Part shown: one piece after another, positions 17,020 through 25,078 of the stretch
How the letters are laid out: each line of letters opens with the position of its first letter
How positions within the stretch are numbered: position 1 is the stretch's first letter
Assembly (NCBI GenBank): GCA_022772475.1
Contig: JALEZQ010000059.1
Span: 1-57,335, forward strand
DNA: 57,335 nucleotides
Reading direction: 5' to 3'
Source: Bacteroidales bacterium
Lineage (GTDB): Bacteria; Bacteroidota; Bacteroidia; Bacteroidales; Bacteroidaceae
Translations under genes and position numbers: made by a program
The notes under the pieces: model-generated
The model's input: only the letters and a program-made list of their open reading frames with translations
Told to the model about the DNA's origin: nothing
Databases searched by the model: none

Positions 17020-17928
17020 TCACTGCGCAATTTTCTGTGTTAAATTTTGGATGCGTTCGCGCATATATTGGGCAAATTCCGGCGAATCGACGATTTCGAT
17101 GTCTTCATAGAGGCCGAGGACAAAGCGGCCGATGCCCTTGTAGCTGCACACCTCGGTGGTGAAGAGGTGACGGCCGTCGGCCTGCTGCTTGAGCTGCGTC
17201 TCGGCGGCGGGATATTCCTCGAGGAGCAGGTTGGTGGCGAGCTGGCCGAGAAGGAGTTTGACCAGGAAGCGTTTCTCGCCGGTGAAGTGGAAGAGGTCCT
17301 GATAGAAGGGCTCGTGGGCATCCTTGTGCGTCCAGAGCAGATCGACCATCTCCACCCTCTTGGCGCGCGTGAGCTTGAAGGTCTTGTTTTGGCCTGTAGA
17401 AATCTCGTAGCAGCGCACCTCGTTGTTTTCGGGCAGGAAGAGATAGGGCTCTACGATGCGGTCGCTGACTTTTCCGCTGCTGGGCGATGAATACTGATGA
17501 AGGATGGCCACACGTTCTGTCATGATGGCCTGATAGATGACGGTAAGGTTGTGCGCCATGCGGTCATCCACGAGGTGGCGGGTCAGCACCTTGAAGTCGT
17601 ACAGATGGGCCAACTTCTGACGGAGATGGCGCACCTGGGGCGAATTGGACATCACCGAGTTGAGCACCTGACTAATGGTTACGGCCTCATCTTCGGTGAA
17701 GCGGGCATAGTTGCCCAGTTCTTCAAAGAAAGGGCTGGCTGGGTCCACACTATAGCGCGTACCCTCCTTACGCAGAATGAAGCCCGCCTGCCTAAACGAA
17801 CCCATATAGCGGTAGATTGACCGCTTTGTCATCTTCAGGCTCTCGCTCAACTCTTCCACGGTCTGACGTCGATTCTGCGTCAGGGTCATCAGCAGCCGCA
17901 ACTGCCTGTCGAATCTGTCTTGTTCCAT
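17020..17928 (-). CDS. WYL-domain transcriptional regulator
   Basis: 302 aa from ATG 17928 (MEQDRFDRQL). The N-terminal HTH (about residues 10-65) has the DeoR-like pattern TVEELSESLKMTKRSIYRYMGSF. The middle and C-terminal part is a WYL sensor region with VEPYLFLPENNEVRCYEIS (the W-Y-L positions are degenerate) and a terminal WCX-like domain. Such proteins bind ligands, sometimes nucleic acid or nucleotides, and regulate neighbouring or DNA-repair and defence genes. Targets here are not evident; the nearest divergent gene is the RlpA-like one. A TAACTTCG, one base off the -7 consensus, lies at 17971-17964. Confidence 0.85.
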   Translation of the reverse strand: MEQDRFDRQLRLLMTLTQNRRQTVEELSESLKMTKRSIYRYMGSFRQAGFILRKEGTRYSVDPASPFFEELGNYARFTEDEAVTISQVLNSVMSNSPQVRHLRQKLAHLYDFKVLTRHLVDDRMAHNLTVIYQAIMTERVAILHQYSSPSSGKVSDRIVEPYLFLPENNEVRCYEISTGQNKTFKLTRAKRVEMVDLLWTHKDAHEPFYQDLFHFTGEKRFLVKLLLGQLATNLLLEEYPAAETQLKQQADGRHLFTTEVCSYKGIGRFVLGLYEDIEIVDSPEFAQYMRERIQNLTQKIAQ

Positions 17929-18467
17929 AATGTAAAATATCCGTTCCGTTATGTTTAGTGGGACGAAGTTACGAAACTTATTCCAATAAACGGTCACTTT
18001 CCCCGGCCACAGGGGTATTGTGGCACACCCTTTTATATTTTTTTAGCAAAAGCCCGCCGCGTTAAAACAAATCTTAGCACAGATTGTCACAAGGCCTAAA
18101 CAGTAAATTACCCCCCCCATTCCCGACATGCGGTTATGTCCGCGTAAACGGCCGTGGCCAACCGCGACACGAAAAGCGGCACCAGGGCGAAGCAGGGCCA
18201 TCGGCAGCCTCTCGGAGGCCAAACCGCACACCCACAGGCCGCCATGCGCAGAAGCAAAACGAGGGGACAAAGGTGGGAAAATGGCAGACGCGCGTGGCAA
18301 AACGGCGCAGCGAAGTGTTAAAAATCGCACTAAGATGGTGATAATTAGGGAGCAGGCTGGAAACGAAAGGAAATAAATTCGTACCTTTGCCGTGCAAACC
18401 CCACAGAGAGCGCCGTCCGCAGTGCCTGCGGCAGCACAGAGAGCCCTCTGTCCGAACGCACATCATT
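17929..18467. other. Divergent intergenic region between WYL regulator and rlpA
   Basis: No gene seen. Contains a run of eight C (18111-18118), a GGCACACCC with following T-run (18018-18042) weakly like the MITE-like end, and the TACCTTTG core at 18382-18389. Confidence 0.5.
18382..18389 (+). promoter_or_regulatory. -7 element upstream of rlpA
   Basis: Exact TACCTTTG, 78 nt before the rlpA start. No clear TTTG at the -33 position. Confidence 0.5.
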
Positions 18468-19004
18468 ATGACATTACGCAAATTCCTCCTGGGCCTCATC
18501 GCCCTCATCTTTTCTACCACCTACGCCGAAGCCCAGAGCCACAGCAAGAGCGTCGGCAACGCCACATACTACGGCAACAAGTTTCACGGCCGCCGCACCA
18601 GCGACGGTTCTACCTACCACCGCGACAGCCTGACCTGCGCCCACCGCACGCTGCCTTTCGGCACGATGATCCGCGTGCGCAACATGGCCAACGGCCGCGA
18701 GGTCGTGGTGAAGGTGACCGACCGCGGCCCCTTTGCTCGCGGCCGCATCGTCGATCTCTCCTACGCCGCCGCCAAGAAGATCGATATGATTCAGGCCGGC
18801 GTCACCCGCGTGGAGGTGGTGCCCGTCAACAACAAGAAGCGCACGGACAACGGCAGCACCGGCGTCAGCGCTAAGGGCCCGAAGATATTCGACTACAACA
18901 CGGGCGATTTCTGCAGTCTCACCACCTGGATGCAGCGCCGCACCGCGGAGAGTACGCCTGCCGGCACCGACAGCCGCTATACCTACCTCACGCCGCTCCG
19001 CTGA
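18468..19004 (+). CDS. rlpA: Septal ring lytic transglycosylase RlpA-like protein
   Basis: 178 aa from ATG 18468 (MTLRKFLLGLIALIF signal peptide, cleaved near AEAQ). The double-psi beta-barrel domain (about residues 30-120) carries the RlpA signature: G-xATYYGNKFHGRRTSDG, LTCAHRTLPFGTMIRVRN and VKVTDRGPFARGRIVDLSYAAA, including the Asp of TDRGPF that is catalytic in active RlpA. There is no SPOR domain; the C-terminal 55 residues are of low complexity. The upstream frame lacks a signal sequence. It probably cleaves or binds denuded peptidoglycan glycans in the periplasm. Confidence 0.85.
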   Translation: MTLRKFLLGLIALIFSTTYAEAQSHSKSVGNATYYGNKFHGRRTSDGSTYHRDSLTCAHRTLPFGTMIRVRNMANGREVVVKVTDRGPFARGRIVDLSYAAAKKIDMIQAGVTRVEVVPVNNKKRTDNGSTGVSAKGPKIFDYNTGDFCSLTTWMQRRTAESTPAGTDSRYTYLTPLR

Positions 19005-19293
19005 CCAAGCGCTGTGGCCGCACTGCGCCGCCACGCCCCTACCCCGCAAGACGGGCGCGAGCAGAAGTGTGCAATGCTGCACTTAACATTCGTTAACCGC
19101 GAGAATGCCCGCGAAACCCACCGCCTCTCCCCGCCGCCGGAAATAACGCCGGCATGGCGCGTTTGGTTTTGACAGAACATCGCACAAAACAGCAGCAGCC
19201 CCCTCCCTTCCGTTAATTCTACTAAAAAATCGGCATTTTCACCCCGGAAACGGTCCTCAGCGACCGGCCGAAGAGATAGCGATTTGCGCATCA

Positions 19294-19337
19294 CTGTAAG
19301 CGTTACAGGATTTTCTGTAACGCTTACAGTTTTTTTT
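19294..19337 (+). terminator. Twin 15-bp palindromes followed by eight T
   Basis: CTGTAAGCGTTACAG (19294-19308) and CTGTAACGCTTACAG (19315-19329) are perfect reverse complements, and each is itself a palindrome apart from its middle base. Together they make a 15-bp stem with a 6-nt loop followed by T(8), as in an intrinsic terminator. Their centres are 21 bp apart, which also fits a tandem operator on one DNA face. Confidence 0.75.
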
Positions 19338-19352
19338 GTCGCCCAAACAGTG

Positions 19353-19392
19353 GCGCCGCGATGCGGTTTCGGCCTGCCGCGGCGCTTTTTTT
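19353..19392 (+). terminator. Second terminator-like hairpin
   Basis: GCGCCGCG (19353-19360) pairs with CGCGGCGC (19378-19385), followed by seven T. It lies directly after the twin palindromes with no gene between. Confidence 0.6.
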
Positions 19393-19530
19393 GCTTCTCT
19401 TTGCAGCGTCGCGGCTGTTCACGTTATTGGCCACAAAACTCACGTTTTGTGCACAGTGTGCAATTTTTGCGAGGGCGAGAATGCCGCTGCCGTGAAGTAC
19501 ACCGAGCCTCTCAAGCGGGGAATTTGCGGA

Positions 19531-19590
19531 GCGGCGCCGCTTAGTAGGGCCATGTCCATTGACATGCCACCGGGGCGCAGTTTAGTAGGG
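19531..19590. repeat. Dispersed palindromic repeat, copy 1
   Basis: A CTTAGTAGGGCCATGTCC core followed by ATTGACATGCCAC and GGGGCGCAG nearly matches 56784-56826 near the right end of the window. The palindrome CATGTC-CATT-GACATG is at its centre. Confidence 0.75.
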
Positions 19591-19726
19591 AAGGTGTGTC
19601 ATAATTGCCCTTTTTAACGCTGGCGCAATTTTACGGCGGCCTTTTCACCTCACGCCACCCGCCTCAATAGGGTTGGGCGGGAAGGAAATACTTTTGCCCG
19701 GTGGCGATAGTTTCAAATGTTATCGC

Positions 19727-19734
19727 TATTTTTG
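19727..19734 (+). promoter_or_regulatory. -7 element upstream of the methyltransferase cassette
   Basis: TATTTTTG fits TAnnTTTG and lies 88 nt before the methyltransferase start. No good -33 is seen. Confidence 0.4.
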
Positions 19735-19822
19735 CAAATGAAGATTGCTCTTGAGCCATAGTCTGCGTTTGTTTAGGATAGATGCTCAAGAACAGACCTG
19801 TTTCCACATTTATAACGAAGAT

Positions 19823-20818
19823 ATGGCCAACAAGAATCTGAATAAGGCGAAGGAGGCTAAAAAGGATGAGTTTTACACTCAACTTGAAGACATCAACAAC
19901 GAGTTGAGGCATTACCGCGAGCATTTCCGCGGCAAGACCGTGCTGTGCAATTGTGATGACCCGCGCGTCAGCAATTTCTTCACCTATTTTGCCTACAACT
20001 TCGAACTTCTCGGTCTGAAGAAGCTCATCACCACATGCTACAAGAACCAAGACGTCGATTTGTTTTCGCAGGGTCAATGCGAGAAAGCGGTATATCTTGT
20101 TTACGAAGGCGATAAGAATGGCAACCATATCCCTGATGCGGAAGAAATTGGGGTGTTGCCCCTAAAGGGTGATGGCGACTTCCGGAGCCGCGAGTGCATC
20201 GAGCTTCTGAAGGAGGCCGACATCGTCGTCACCAACCCGCCGTTCTCTCTGTTTAGGGAGTATGTGGCGCAGCTGATGGCGTATGACAAGAAGTTTTTGA
20301 TTATTGGTCACCAGAATGCTATCAAGTACAAGGAGATATTTCCTCTCATACAGCAGAACAAGATATGGCTGGGCTACGGCTTTAAGGGAGGGGCCGCCCA
20401 TTTTATCTCACATTATGAGGACAAGGCAACGGCCGGTGACCATCGTGAGGGCATGATACGTGTCTCGGGCGTGACTTGGTTTACTAACTTAGAAATCAAA
20501 AAGCGCCATGAAGACCTTATCTTGTATAAGAAGTACACACCTGAGGAATTTCCTAAATACATCAATTATGATGCTATTGAGGTTGGAAAGACTGCCGACA
20601 TTCCATGCGATTATATGGGTCTTATGGGAGTTCCTATAACTTTCTTGGATAAATATAATCCTGATCAATTTGAGATAATTGGCAAGAGTTCTGATTTAGG
20701 AGATATGACTCACATCAGACAAATGGACAATGCTCAAGGTGGAGGCCCTTGCTTTTATATCATGAAGAATGATACTCCAACAAGAATGTATGAACGCATT
20801 GCTATCCGTCGAAAATAA
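19823..20818 (+). CDS. EcoRI-family adenine-specific DNA methyltransferase
   Basis: 331 aa from ATG 19823 (MANKNLNKAKEAKKDEFYTQ); the frame extends 26 codons upstream without support. It transfers a methyl group from SAM to adenine N6. The N-terminal FYTQLEDINNELRHY, a VLCNCDDPRVSNF segment (residues about 40-52), the catalytic motif NPPFSLFREY (about 140-149) and KKFLIIGHQNAIKYKEIFPLI agree with M.EcoRI-type enzymes, whose usual length is about 325 aa. EcoRI methylase marks GAATTC; whether this homologue does is inference. No EcoRI-type endonuclease is present. The 3' third is clearly AT-richer than the flanking chromosome. First gene of a three-gene cassette; dinD starts 9 nt downstream. 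Confidence 0.9.
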   Translation: MANKNLNKAKEAKKDEFYTQLEDINNELRHYREHFRGKTVLCNCDDPRVSNFFTYFAYNFELLGLKKLITTCYKNQDVDLFSQGQCEKAVYLVYEGDKNGNHIPDAEEIGVLPLKGDGDFRSRECIELLKEADIVVTNPPFSLFREYVAQLMAYDKKFLIIGHQNAIKYKEIFPLIQQNKIWLGYGFKGGAAHFISHYEDKATAGDHREGMIRVSGVTWFTNLEIKKRHEDLILYKKYTPEEFPKYINYDAIEVGKTADIPCDYMGLMGVPITFLDKYNPDQFEIIGKSSDLGDMTHIRQMDNAQGGGPCFYIMKNDTPTRMYERIAIRRK

Positions 20819-20827
20819 TAGACTGTC

Positions 20828-21685
20828 ATGAAATCCGAAGAGATCATCGCGTTGTTCCGTCAGTTTGAATCTATCGCGAACGAATACGAAGGCGTGGAGT
20901 GCTGGAGCGCGCGCGAGTTGTCCAACCTGTTGGGGTATGCCCAATGGCGCAACTTTGAGAATATCATAGAAAAGGCCAAAGCCGCATGTGAGAATGCAGG
21001 GCAAGAAACGGGCTATCATTTTGCTGACGTCAGCAAAATGATAAGTTTGGCTAAAGGTGCTCAGCGTGAGGTGAATGACTATATGCTGACGCGCTATGCC
21101 TGCTACCTTATTGCGCAAAATGGCGACCCACGGAAGCCACAAGTGGCCTTTGCACAAAACTATTTTGCGGTGCAGACACGCCGGGCCGAACTGGTGCAGA
21201 AACGTATATTGGACCATGAGCGCGTCGTTGCACGAGCTAAGTTGGCCGAAACGGAAAGCCGCTTGTCGGGCATCCTGTATGAACGTGGCGTGGACAGCAA
21301 GGGGTTCGGCATCATCCGCTCCAAAGGCGACAAGGCTTTGTTTCACTTAGACACCGCATTGTTGAAACGCAAATTGGGAGCGCCGGACAGTAGGCCCTTG
21401 GCAGACTTCCTCCCGACGATTAGCATCAAGGCAAAAGACTTCGCCGCAGAGATGACTTCTGTCAATGTGCAGCAGAAAGATTTGCATGGGCAGGAGCAAA
21501 TCACCCGCGAACATGTGGACAACAATACGGCGGTACGGAATATGCTGTTGCAACGCGGCATCGTTCCTGAACTATTGCCGCCGGGAGAGGACATCAAGAA
21601 GGTGGAACGCCGCTTGAAGTCGGAAGAAAAGACATTGGCCAAGGGGTCAGGCGCAAAAACAAAGTCGAAGAAAGGAAAAGAATAG
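20828..21685 (+). CDS. dinD: DNA damage-inducible protein D
   Basis: 285 aa, normal length. The N-terminal half is a Bro-N/KilA-like fold: [24 protein letters not shown] (residues about 24-47), then [38 protein letters not shown] (about 68-105), the DinD hallmark. The C-terminal half ([19 protein letters not shown], and [19 protein letters not shown]) matches the rest of the family; the tail is Lys-rich. E. coli DinD disassembles RecA filaments, and homologues are often mobile or sit next to restriction genes. It lies between a methyltransferase and a DUF262-HNH nuclease with 9- and 3-nt gaps, so the three are surely co-transcribed. No LexA gene is seen here. Confidence 0.9.
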   Translation: MKSEEIIALFRQFESIANEYEGVECWSARELSNLLGYAQWRNFENIIEKAKAACENAGQETGYHFADVSKMISLAKGAQREVNDYMLTRYACYLIAQNGDPRKPQVAFAQNYFAVQTRRAELVQKRILDHERVVARAKLAETESRLSGILYERGVDSKGFGIIRSKGDKALFHLDTALLKRKLGAPDSRPLADFLPTISIKAKDFAAEMTSVNVQQKDLHGQEQITREHVDNNTAVRNMLLQRGIVPELLPPGEDIKKVERRLKSEEKTLAKGSGAKTKSKKGKE

Positions 21686-21688
21686 GAT

Positions 21689-22798
21689 ATGCAGATAGAA
21701 CTGAAGTCGATAGCCATACGCGACTTGATAGATGGCTACAGCAACGATGCCGATACCGGCGTCAAAGGTTATGGCGGAAAGTTGGACATCCGGCCGCCCT
21801 ATCAACGCGAGTTCAGATATGACTTGAAGCAGCAGCAGGCTGTTGTGGAAACCATCCTGAAGGGATTTCCGCTCAACATCATGTATTGGAATGCCTGCGA
21901 AGATGGCCGCTATGAAATGATTGACGGGCAGCAGCGCACGCTGTCCATCTGTGAGTACTTCTGCCACGATTTCCACATCGTGGACCCGGACCGTGGCACG
22001 CTGTACTTCGCGTCACTGAGCGATGAGGAGAAGGACCGGTTTTTGAACTACGAGCTCACGGTCTATTTCTGTAAAGGGACGGACAAAGAGCGGTTAGACT
22101 GGTTCAGGGTCATCAACATCGCCGGAGAGAAATTGCTCGACCAAGAGCTGCTGAACGCCGTATATACCGGGCCGTTTGTGACGGACGCCCGCCGGTATTT
22201 CTCCAAAACAGGCTGCCCGGCCTTCAAACTCGGTGCGGATTTCCTGAACGGTACAGCCATTGAGCAGGCTTATCTTTCCACCATCCTGAAATGGGCGGCC
22301 CGCCACGACGGCATAGCCAAAGTGGACGACTATATGGCGCAGCATCAGTTCGACCCCAATGCCAACAAACTGTGGGCTTACTTTGTGGCCATCATCACAT
22401 GGATTCGCTCCACCTTCCCCACATACCGCCGCGAGATGAAAGGCCTGGATTGGGGCGCTATGTACGATGAGTTTGGCGAGGGCGTTTACGATACGGAGGC
22501 GCTGGAGAAGCAGATTCGCGACCTCATGGAAGACGACGAGATTATGAAGAAGTCGGGCATCTACCGTTATGTGCTGAGCGGCGACTTGCGCGACCTCAGT
22601 TTCCGCGCCTTCGACAAAAAGCAGAAGCGCCAAGCCTATGAGCGGCAAAAGGGCATTTGCGTCCATTGCCACAAGCACTTCGAAATAGAAGAAATGGAGG
22701 CAGACCACATTAAGCCATGGAAAGAAGGCGGTACTACCGTGGCAGAAAACTGCCAAATGCTTTGCAGAAATTGCAACCGAATAAAAGGCAGCAAGTGA
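21689..22798 (+). CDS. DUF262 and HNH endonuclease domain protein
   Basis: 369 aa. The N-terminal DUF262 (ParB-like, as in GmrS and related antiviral proteins) spans about residues 5-230 with PPYQREFRYD (about 35-44), a GFPLNIMYW strand and the signature IDGQQRT (about 78-84). The C-terminal zinc-bound HNH domain (about 315-369) has CVHCHKHFE, ADHIKPWKEGG with the catalytic His, and CRNCNRIKG. It differs from GmrSD, whose second domain is DUF1524; here the nuclease is a McrA-like HNH fused on one chain. By family, DUF262 binds or hydrolyses NTP and controls the nuclease. With the adjacent methylase it is the likely effector of a self/non-self system; the target is unknown. Confidence 0.88.
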   Translation: MQIELKSIAIRDLIDGYSNDADTGVKGYGGKLDIRPPYQREFRYDLKQQQAVVETILKGFPLNIMYWNACEDGRYEMIDGQQRTLSICEYFCHDFHIVDPDRGTLYFASLSDEEKDRFLNYELTVYFCKGTDKERLDWFRVINIAGEKLLDQELLNAVYTGPFVTDARRYFSKTGCPAFKLGADFLNGTAIEQAYLSTILKWAARHDGIAKVDDYMAQHQFDPNANKLWAYFVAIITWIRSTFPTYRREMKGLDWGAMYDEFGEGVYDTEALEKQIRDLMEDDEIMKKSGIYRYVLSGDLRDLSFRAFDKKQKRQAYERQKGICVHCHKHFEIEEMEADHIKPWKEGGTTVAENCQMLCRNCNRIKGSK

Positions 22799-22962
22799 GG
22801 CTACGTCCCAATCACGTGGTTGAAGGCGAAAGTTTGAAGAAGACCTTTAGCACAACGGGCAACAACGTGAAGGGCGGGCCGGACGCGACGTGATTTTAAT
22901 GTGGCCGATAAGCGTTGAAGTTGGGCTGGGGTCGGCAAGTGACGCCGCCCCGCCAACACACA

Positions 22963-22996
22963 GAACGCCCCGCAGCGGTGATGCTGCGGGGCGTTC
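22963..22996 (-). terminator. Terminator of rpsO
   Basis: A perfect 14-bp stem GAACGCCCCGCAGC/GCTGCGGGGCGTTC with a 6-nt loop. The minus strand continues TGTGTGTTGG. It may also stop the cassette from the plus side. The gap 22799-22962 shows nothing else. Confidence 0.75.
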
Positions 22997-23019
22997 GTTG
23001 TGGTTGCGGCAAGAAGGGA

Positions 23020-23289
23020 TTACTTGCGGAGGCCAAGGGCCTTGACGATGGCACGGTAGCGCTCGATGTCCTTGTGCTTAAGGTAGTTGAGGAGGGCGCG
23101 GCGCTTACCTACAAGTGCTACGAGGGCACGTTCGGTAGTATGATCTTTACGGTTGGCCTTCATGTGTTCCGTCAGATGGGCAATACGGTATGAGAACAAG
23201 GCCACCTGGCTCTCAGCCGAGCCGGTATCCGTGTTGGACGTTCCGTACTTGCCAAAGATCTCTTGCTTCTTTTCAGAATCTAAGTACAT
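23020..23289 (-). CDS. rpsO: 30S ribosomal protein S15
   Basis: 89 aa from ATG 23289 (MYLDSEKKQEIF), the standard length. Primary 16S rRNA binder of the small-subunit platform. Family residues GTSNTDTGSAESQVALFSYRI (split here: GTSNTDTGS at 17-25), HMKANRKDH (about 42-50) and GKRRALLNYL (about 61-70) are intact. The same frame stays open for another 290 codons upstream, antisense to the OmpH-like gene, but that part is a shadow. Promoter at 23337-23368 and terminator at 22963-22996 make it monocistronic. Confidence 0.96.
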   Translation of the reverse strand: MYLDSEKKQEIFGKYGTSNTDTGSAESQVALFSYRIAHLTEHMKANRKDHTTERALVALVGKRRALLNYLKHKDIERYRAIVKALGLRK

Positions 23290-23336
23290 AATGTGTAGTG
23301 AAGTTAGGATATGATAGTATGCTGTATTAGCGGCTG

Positions 23337-23368
23337 CAAAATTACGTACTTCCTTTGGCACGGCCAAA
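23337..23368 (-). promoter_or_regulatory. Promoter of rpsO
   Basis: Minus-strand TTTG (23368-23365), 20-nt spacer, TAATTTTG (23344-23337); the start codon is 47 nt further on. Confidence 0.7.
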
Positions 23369-23438
23369 TTATTCGGCGTCTTTTTCTGTGTAATCGTTTT
23401 CGTGCCAAGGGTTTTACGGGAAACCGAGAAATATGTCG

Positions 23439-23446
23439 TACATTTG
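23439..23446 (+). promoter_or_regulatory. -7 element upstream of the OmpH-like gene
   Basis: TACATTTG, 65 nt before the start codon. A TTTT at 23412-23415 is a weak -33. A second near-match TACCTTTT is at 23488-23495. Confidence 0.4.
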
Positions 23447-23511
23447 CAGCGGCCGATGGTCCTCAGGCATTGTCCGCGGCGCCGTCGTACCTTTTCCAAA
23501 AGTATTTCGTC

Positions 23512-24108
23512 ATGACCAAACACTTTTTTCTTATTGCGTTGGCCCTTCTGGGCTTCGGCATTGAGGCGGCGTCGCAGAGCGACAGCAGCGCCGTGGCCGT
23601 TCCCGACGCCGTGTCGCCCACGGTGGTGGTGCCTACGGCGCCGGCCCTGCGCTTCGGCCACATCCGTTATGATTCGCTGCTGCACGCCATGCCCGAATAT
23701 GGGGCTATGGAGGTGCGGATGAAGCAACTGCGCGAGCGCTACAACGAGGAGATAGCCTACAGCGAACTGGCCTTCAAGCGTCAGTTTGCCGAGTTTCTGG
23801 AGGGTCAGAAGCGCTTTCCCGAGAACATTCTGCTCAAGCGCCAGCGTGACCTTCAGCAGGCCATGGAGCGCAGCATAGCCTTCCGCCACGAGGCCGACAG
23901 CATACTGCGGGCGGCGCGTACCGAGATGGAGCGCCCCGTGCGCGAAATGCTCAATCAGGCCATCCGGCTGGTGGGCATAGAGCGGAAATATACCTGCATC
24001 GTCAATACGGACGGCAACGAACTGCCCTTCCTCAACCCCGAGGCCAGCGAGGATGCTACGCTCTTCATCACCGAAAAACTGATCCTGCTGCGCTCGGGCA
24101 AGCGCTGA
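23512..24108 (+). CDS. OmpH/Skp-like periplasmic chaperone family protein
   Basis: 198 aa from ATG 23512 (MTKHFFLIALALLGFG signal peptide). Architecture is that of Skp/OmpH: a short beta strand (RFGHIRYDSLLHAMPEY, about residues 46-62, equivalent to the IAxVDxxxVxxxxPE start), then two long charged coiled-coil arms (about 65-150, MKQLRERYNEEIAYSELAFKRQ and KRQRDLQQAMERS parts) and a closing strand (CIVNTDGNELPFLNP). Skp carries unfolded outer-membrane proteins to BAM. A longer upstream frame has no signal sequence and is not used. Confidence 0.82.
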   Translation: MTKHFFLIALALLGFGIEAASQSDSSAVAVPDAVSPTVVVPTAPALRFGHIRYDSLLHAMPEYGAMEVRMKQLRERYNEEIAYSELAFKRQFAEFLEGQKRFPENILLKRQRDLQQAMERSIAFRHEADSILRAARTEMERPVREMLNQAIRLVGIERKYTCIVNTDGNELPFLNPEASEDATLFITEKLILLRSGKR

Positions 24109-24181
24109 CCCTTCCCCGAGCGGGAGGCAGCGGCCTGACGGACAGCGCCCAATAGCAATTATTTTCATTCACCCCCATCCT

Positions 24182-25030
24182 ATGGCAAGCACCGACAGCC
24201 GGTTTGCCGCCACGAGCGGCGCCATCGGCGTTTTCGATTCGGGCTACGGCGGCCTGACCATCCTGCGGCAGATGCGCCAGCTGATGCCGCAATACGACTA
24301 TGTCTATCTTGGCGACAACGCCCGTGCGCCCTACGGCTCGCGCTCGTTCGACGTCATCTACCGCTATACGCTGCAGTGCGTCGAGGCGCTCTTTGCGCAG
24401 GGTTGCCAGTTGGTTATCCTGGCGTGCAACACGGCCTCGGCCAAGGCGCTGCGCAGCATCCAGCAGATTGACCTGGCACGCATTGACCCCGAGCGCCGCG
24501 TGCTGGGCGTCATCCGCCCGACGGTAGAGGCCGTGTGCGACATGACGCAGACACGCCACGTGGGCGTGCTGGCCACGGTGGGCACTATCAACTCGGGGTC
24601 CTACGAGATGGAAATCCACAAGTGCGCCGCCGACATTGTGGTGACGGGACAGGCCTGCCCTATGTGGGTGCCGCTGGTGGAGAACGACGAGTACGACTCG
24701 CCCGGCGCGGACTACTTCGTACGCAAGCGCATCGAGGGCATTCTGCGCACCGACCCGCTCATCGACACGCTGGTGCTGGCCTGCACGCACTACCCGCTGC
24801 TGATGAACAAAATTGTGAAATACACGCCGCCGGGCGTGCGCATCGTGCCGCAGGGCGACTATGTGTCGTACAGTCTGCGCCGCTACCTGCAGCGCCACCC
24901 CGAGATGGCTGACCGCTGTACCACGACGGGCCACTGCCGTTTCCTCACCACGGAAGACCCGGAAAAGTTTACCGAGAGCGCCACGCTCTTCATGCACGAA
25001 CGGGTGACGGCCGAGCACATCGAACTGTAG
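24182..25030 (+). CDS. murI: Glutamate racemase
   Basis: 282 aa. Interconverts L- and D-glutamate to supply D-Glu for peptidoglycan. GVFDSGYGGLTIL (residues about 16-28) carries the conserved Asp and Ser; the two catalytic cysteines are in LACNTASAKAL (about 80-90) and LACTHYPLL (about 199-207). Start ATG 24182 gives a normal N-terminus with a short extra lead. It follows the OmpH-like gene by 73 nt and precedes the epimerase by 48 nt, the latter gap containing a run of nine C. Confidence 0.94.
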   Translation: MASTDSRFAATSGAIGVFDSGYGGLTILRQMRQLMPQYDYVYLGDNARAPYGSRSFDVIYRYTLQCVEALFAQGCQLVILACNTASAKALRSIQQIDLARIDPERRVLGVIRPTVEAVCDMTQTRHVGVLATVGTINSGSYEMEIHKCAADIVVTGQACPMWVPLVENDEYDSPGADYFVRKRIEGILRTDPLIDTLVLACTHYPLLMNKIVKYTPPGVRIVPQGDYVSYSLRRYLQRHPEMADRCTTTGHCRFLTTEDPEKFTESATLFMHERVTAEHIEL

Positions 25031-25078
25031 CGTCTCGGCCTTCGCCCCTTTCCCCCCCCCAAGATTTCTTCATCCCCT

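Larger units (their letters stand above)
19005..19822. other. 818-bp gene-free, repeat-bearing stretch before the cassette
   Basis: No convincing gene. It holds twin palindromes with a T-run (19294-19337), a second terminator-like hairpin (19353-19392), a GTCGCCCAA motif, a copy of the dispersed CCATTGACATG palindrome (19531-19590), a MITE-like end (19589-19608), and a TATTTTTG promoter core at 19727-19734. The density of mobile-looking repeats is consistent with an insertion boundary. Confidence 0.55.

Noticed and set aside
19823-22798. Classical type II EcoRI restriction-modification system
   Set aside because: Only the methylase resembles EcoRI; the partner nuclease is DUF262-HNH, not an EcoRI-like PD-(D/E)XK enzyme.
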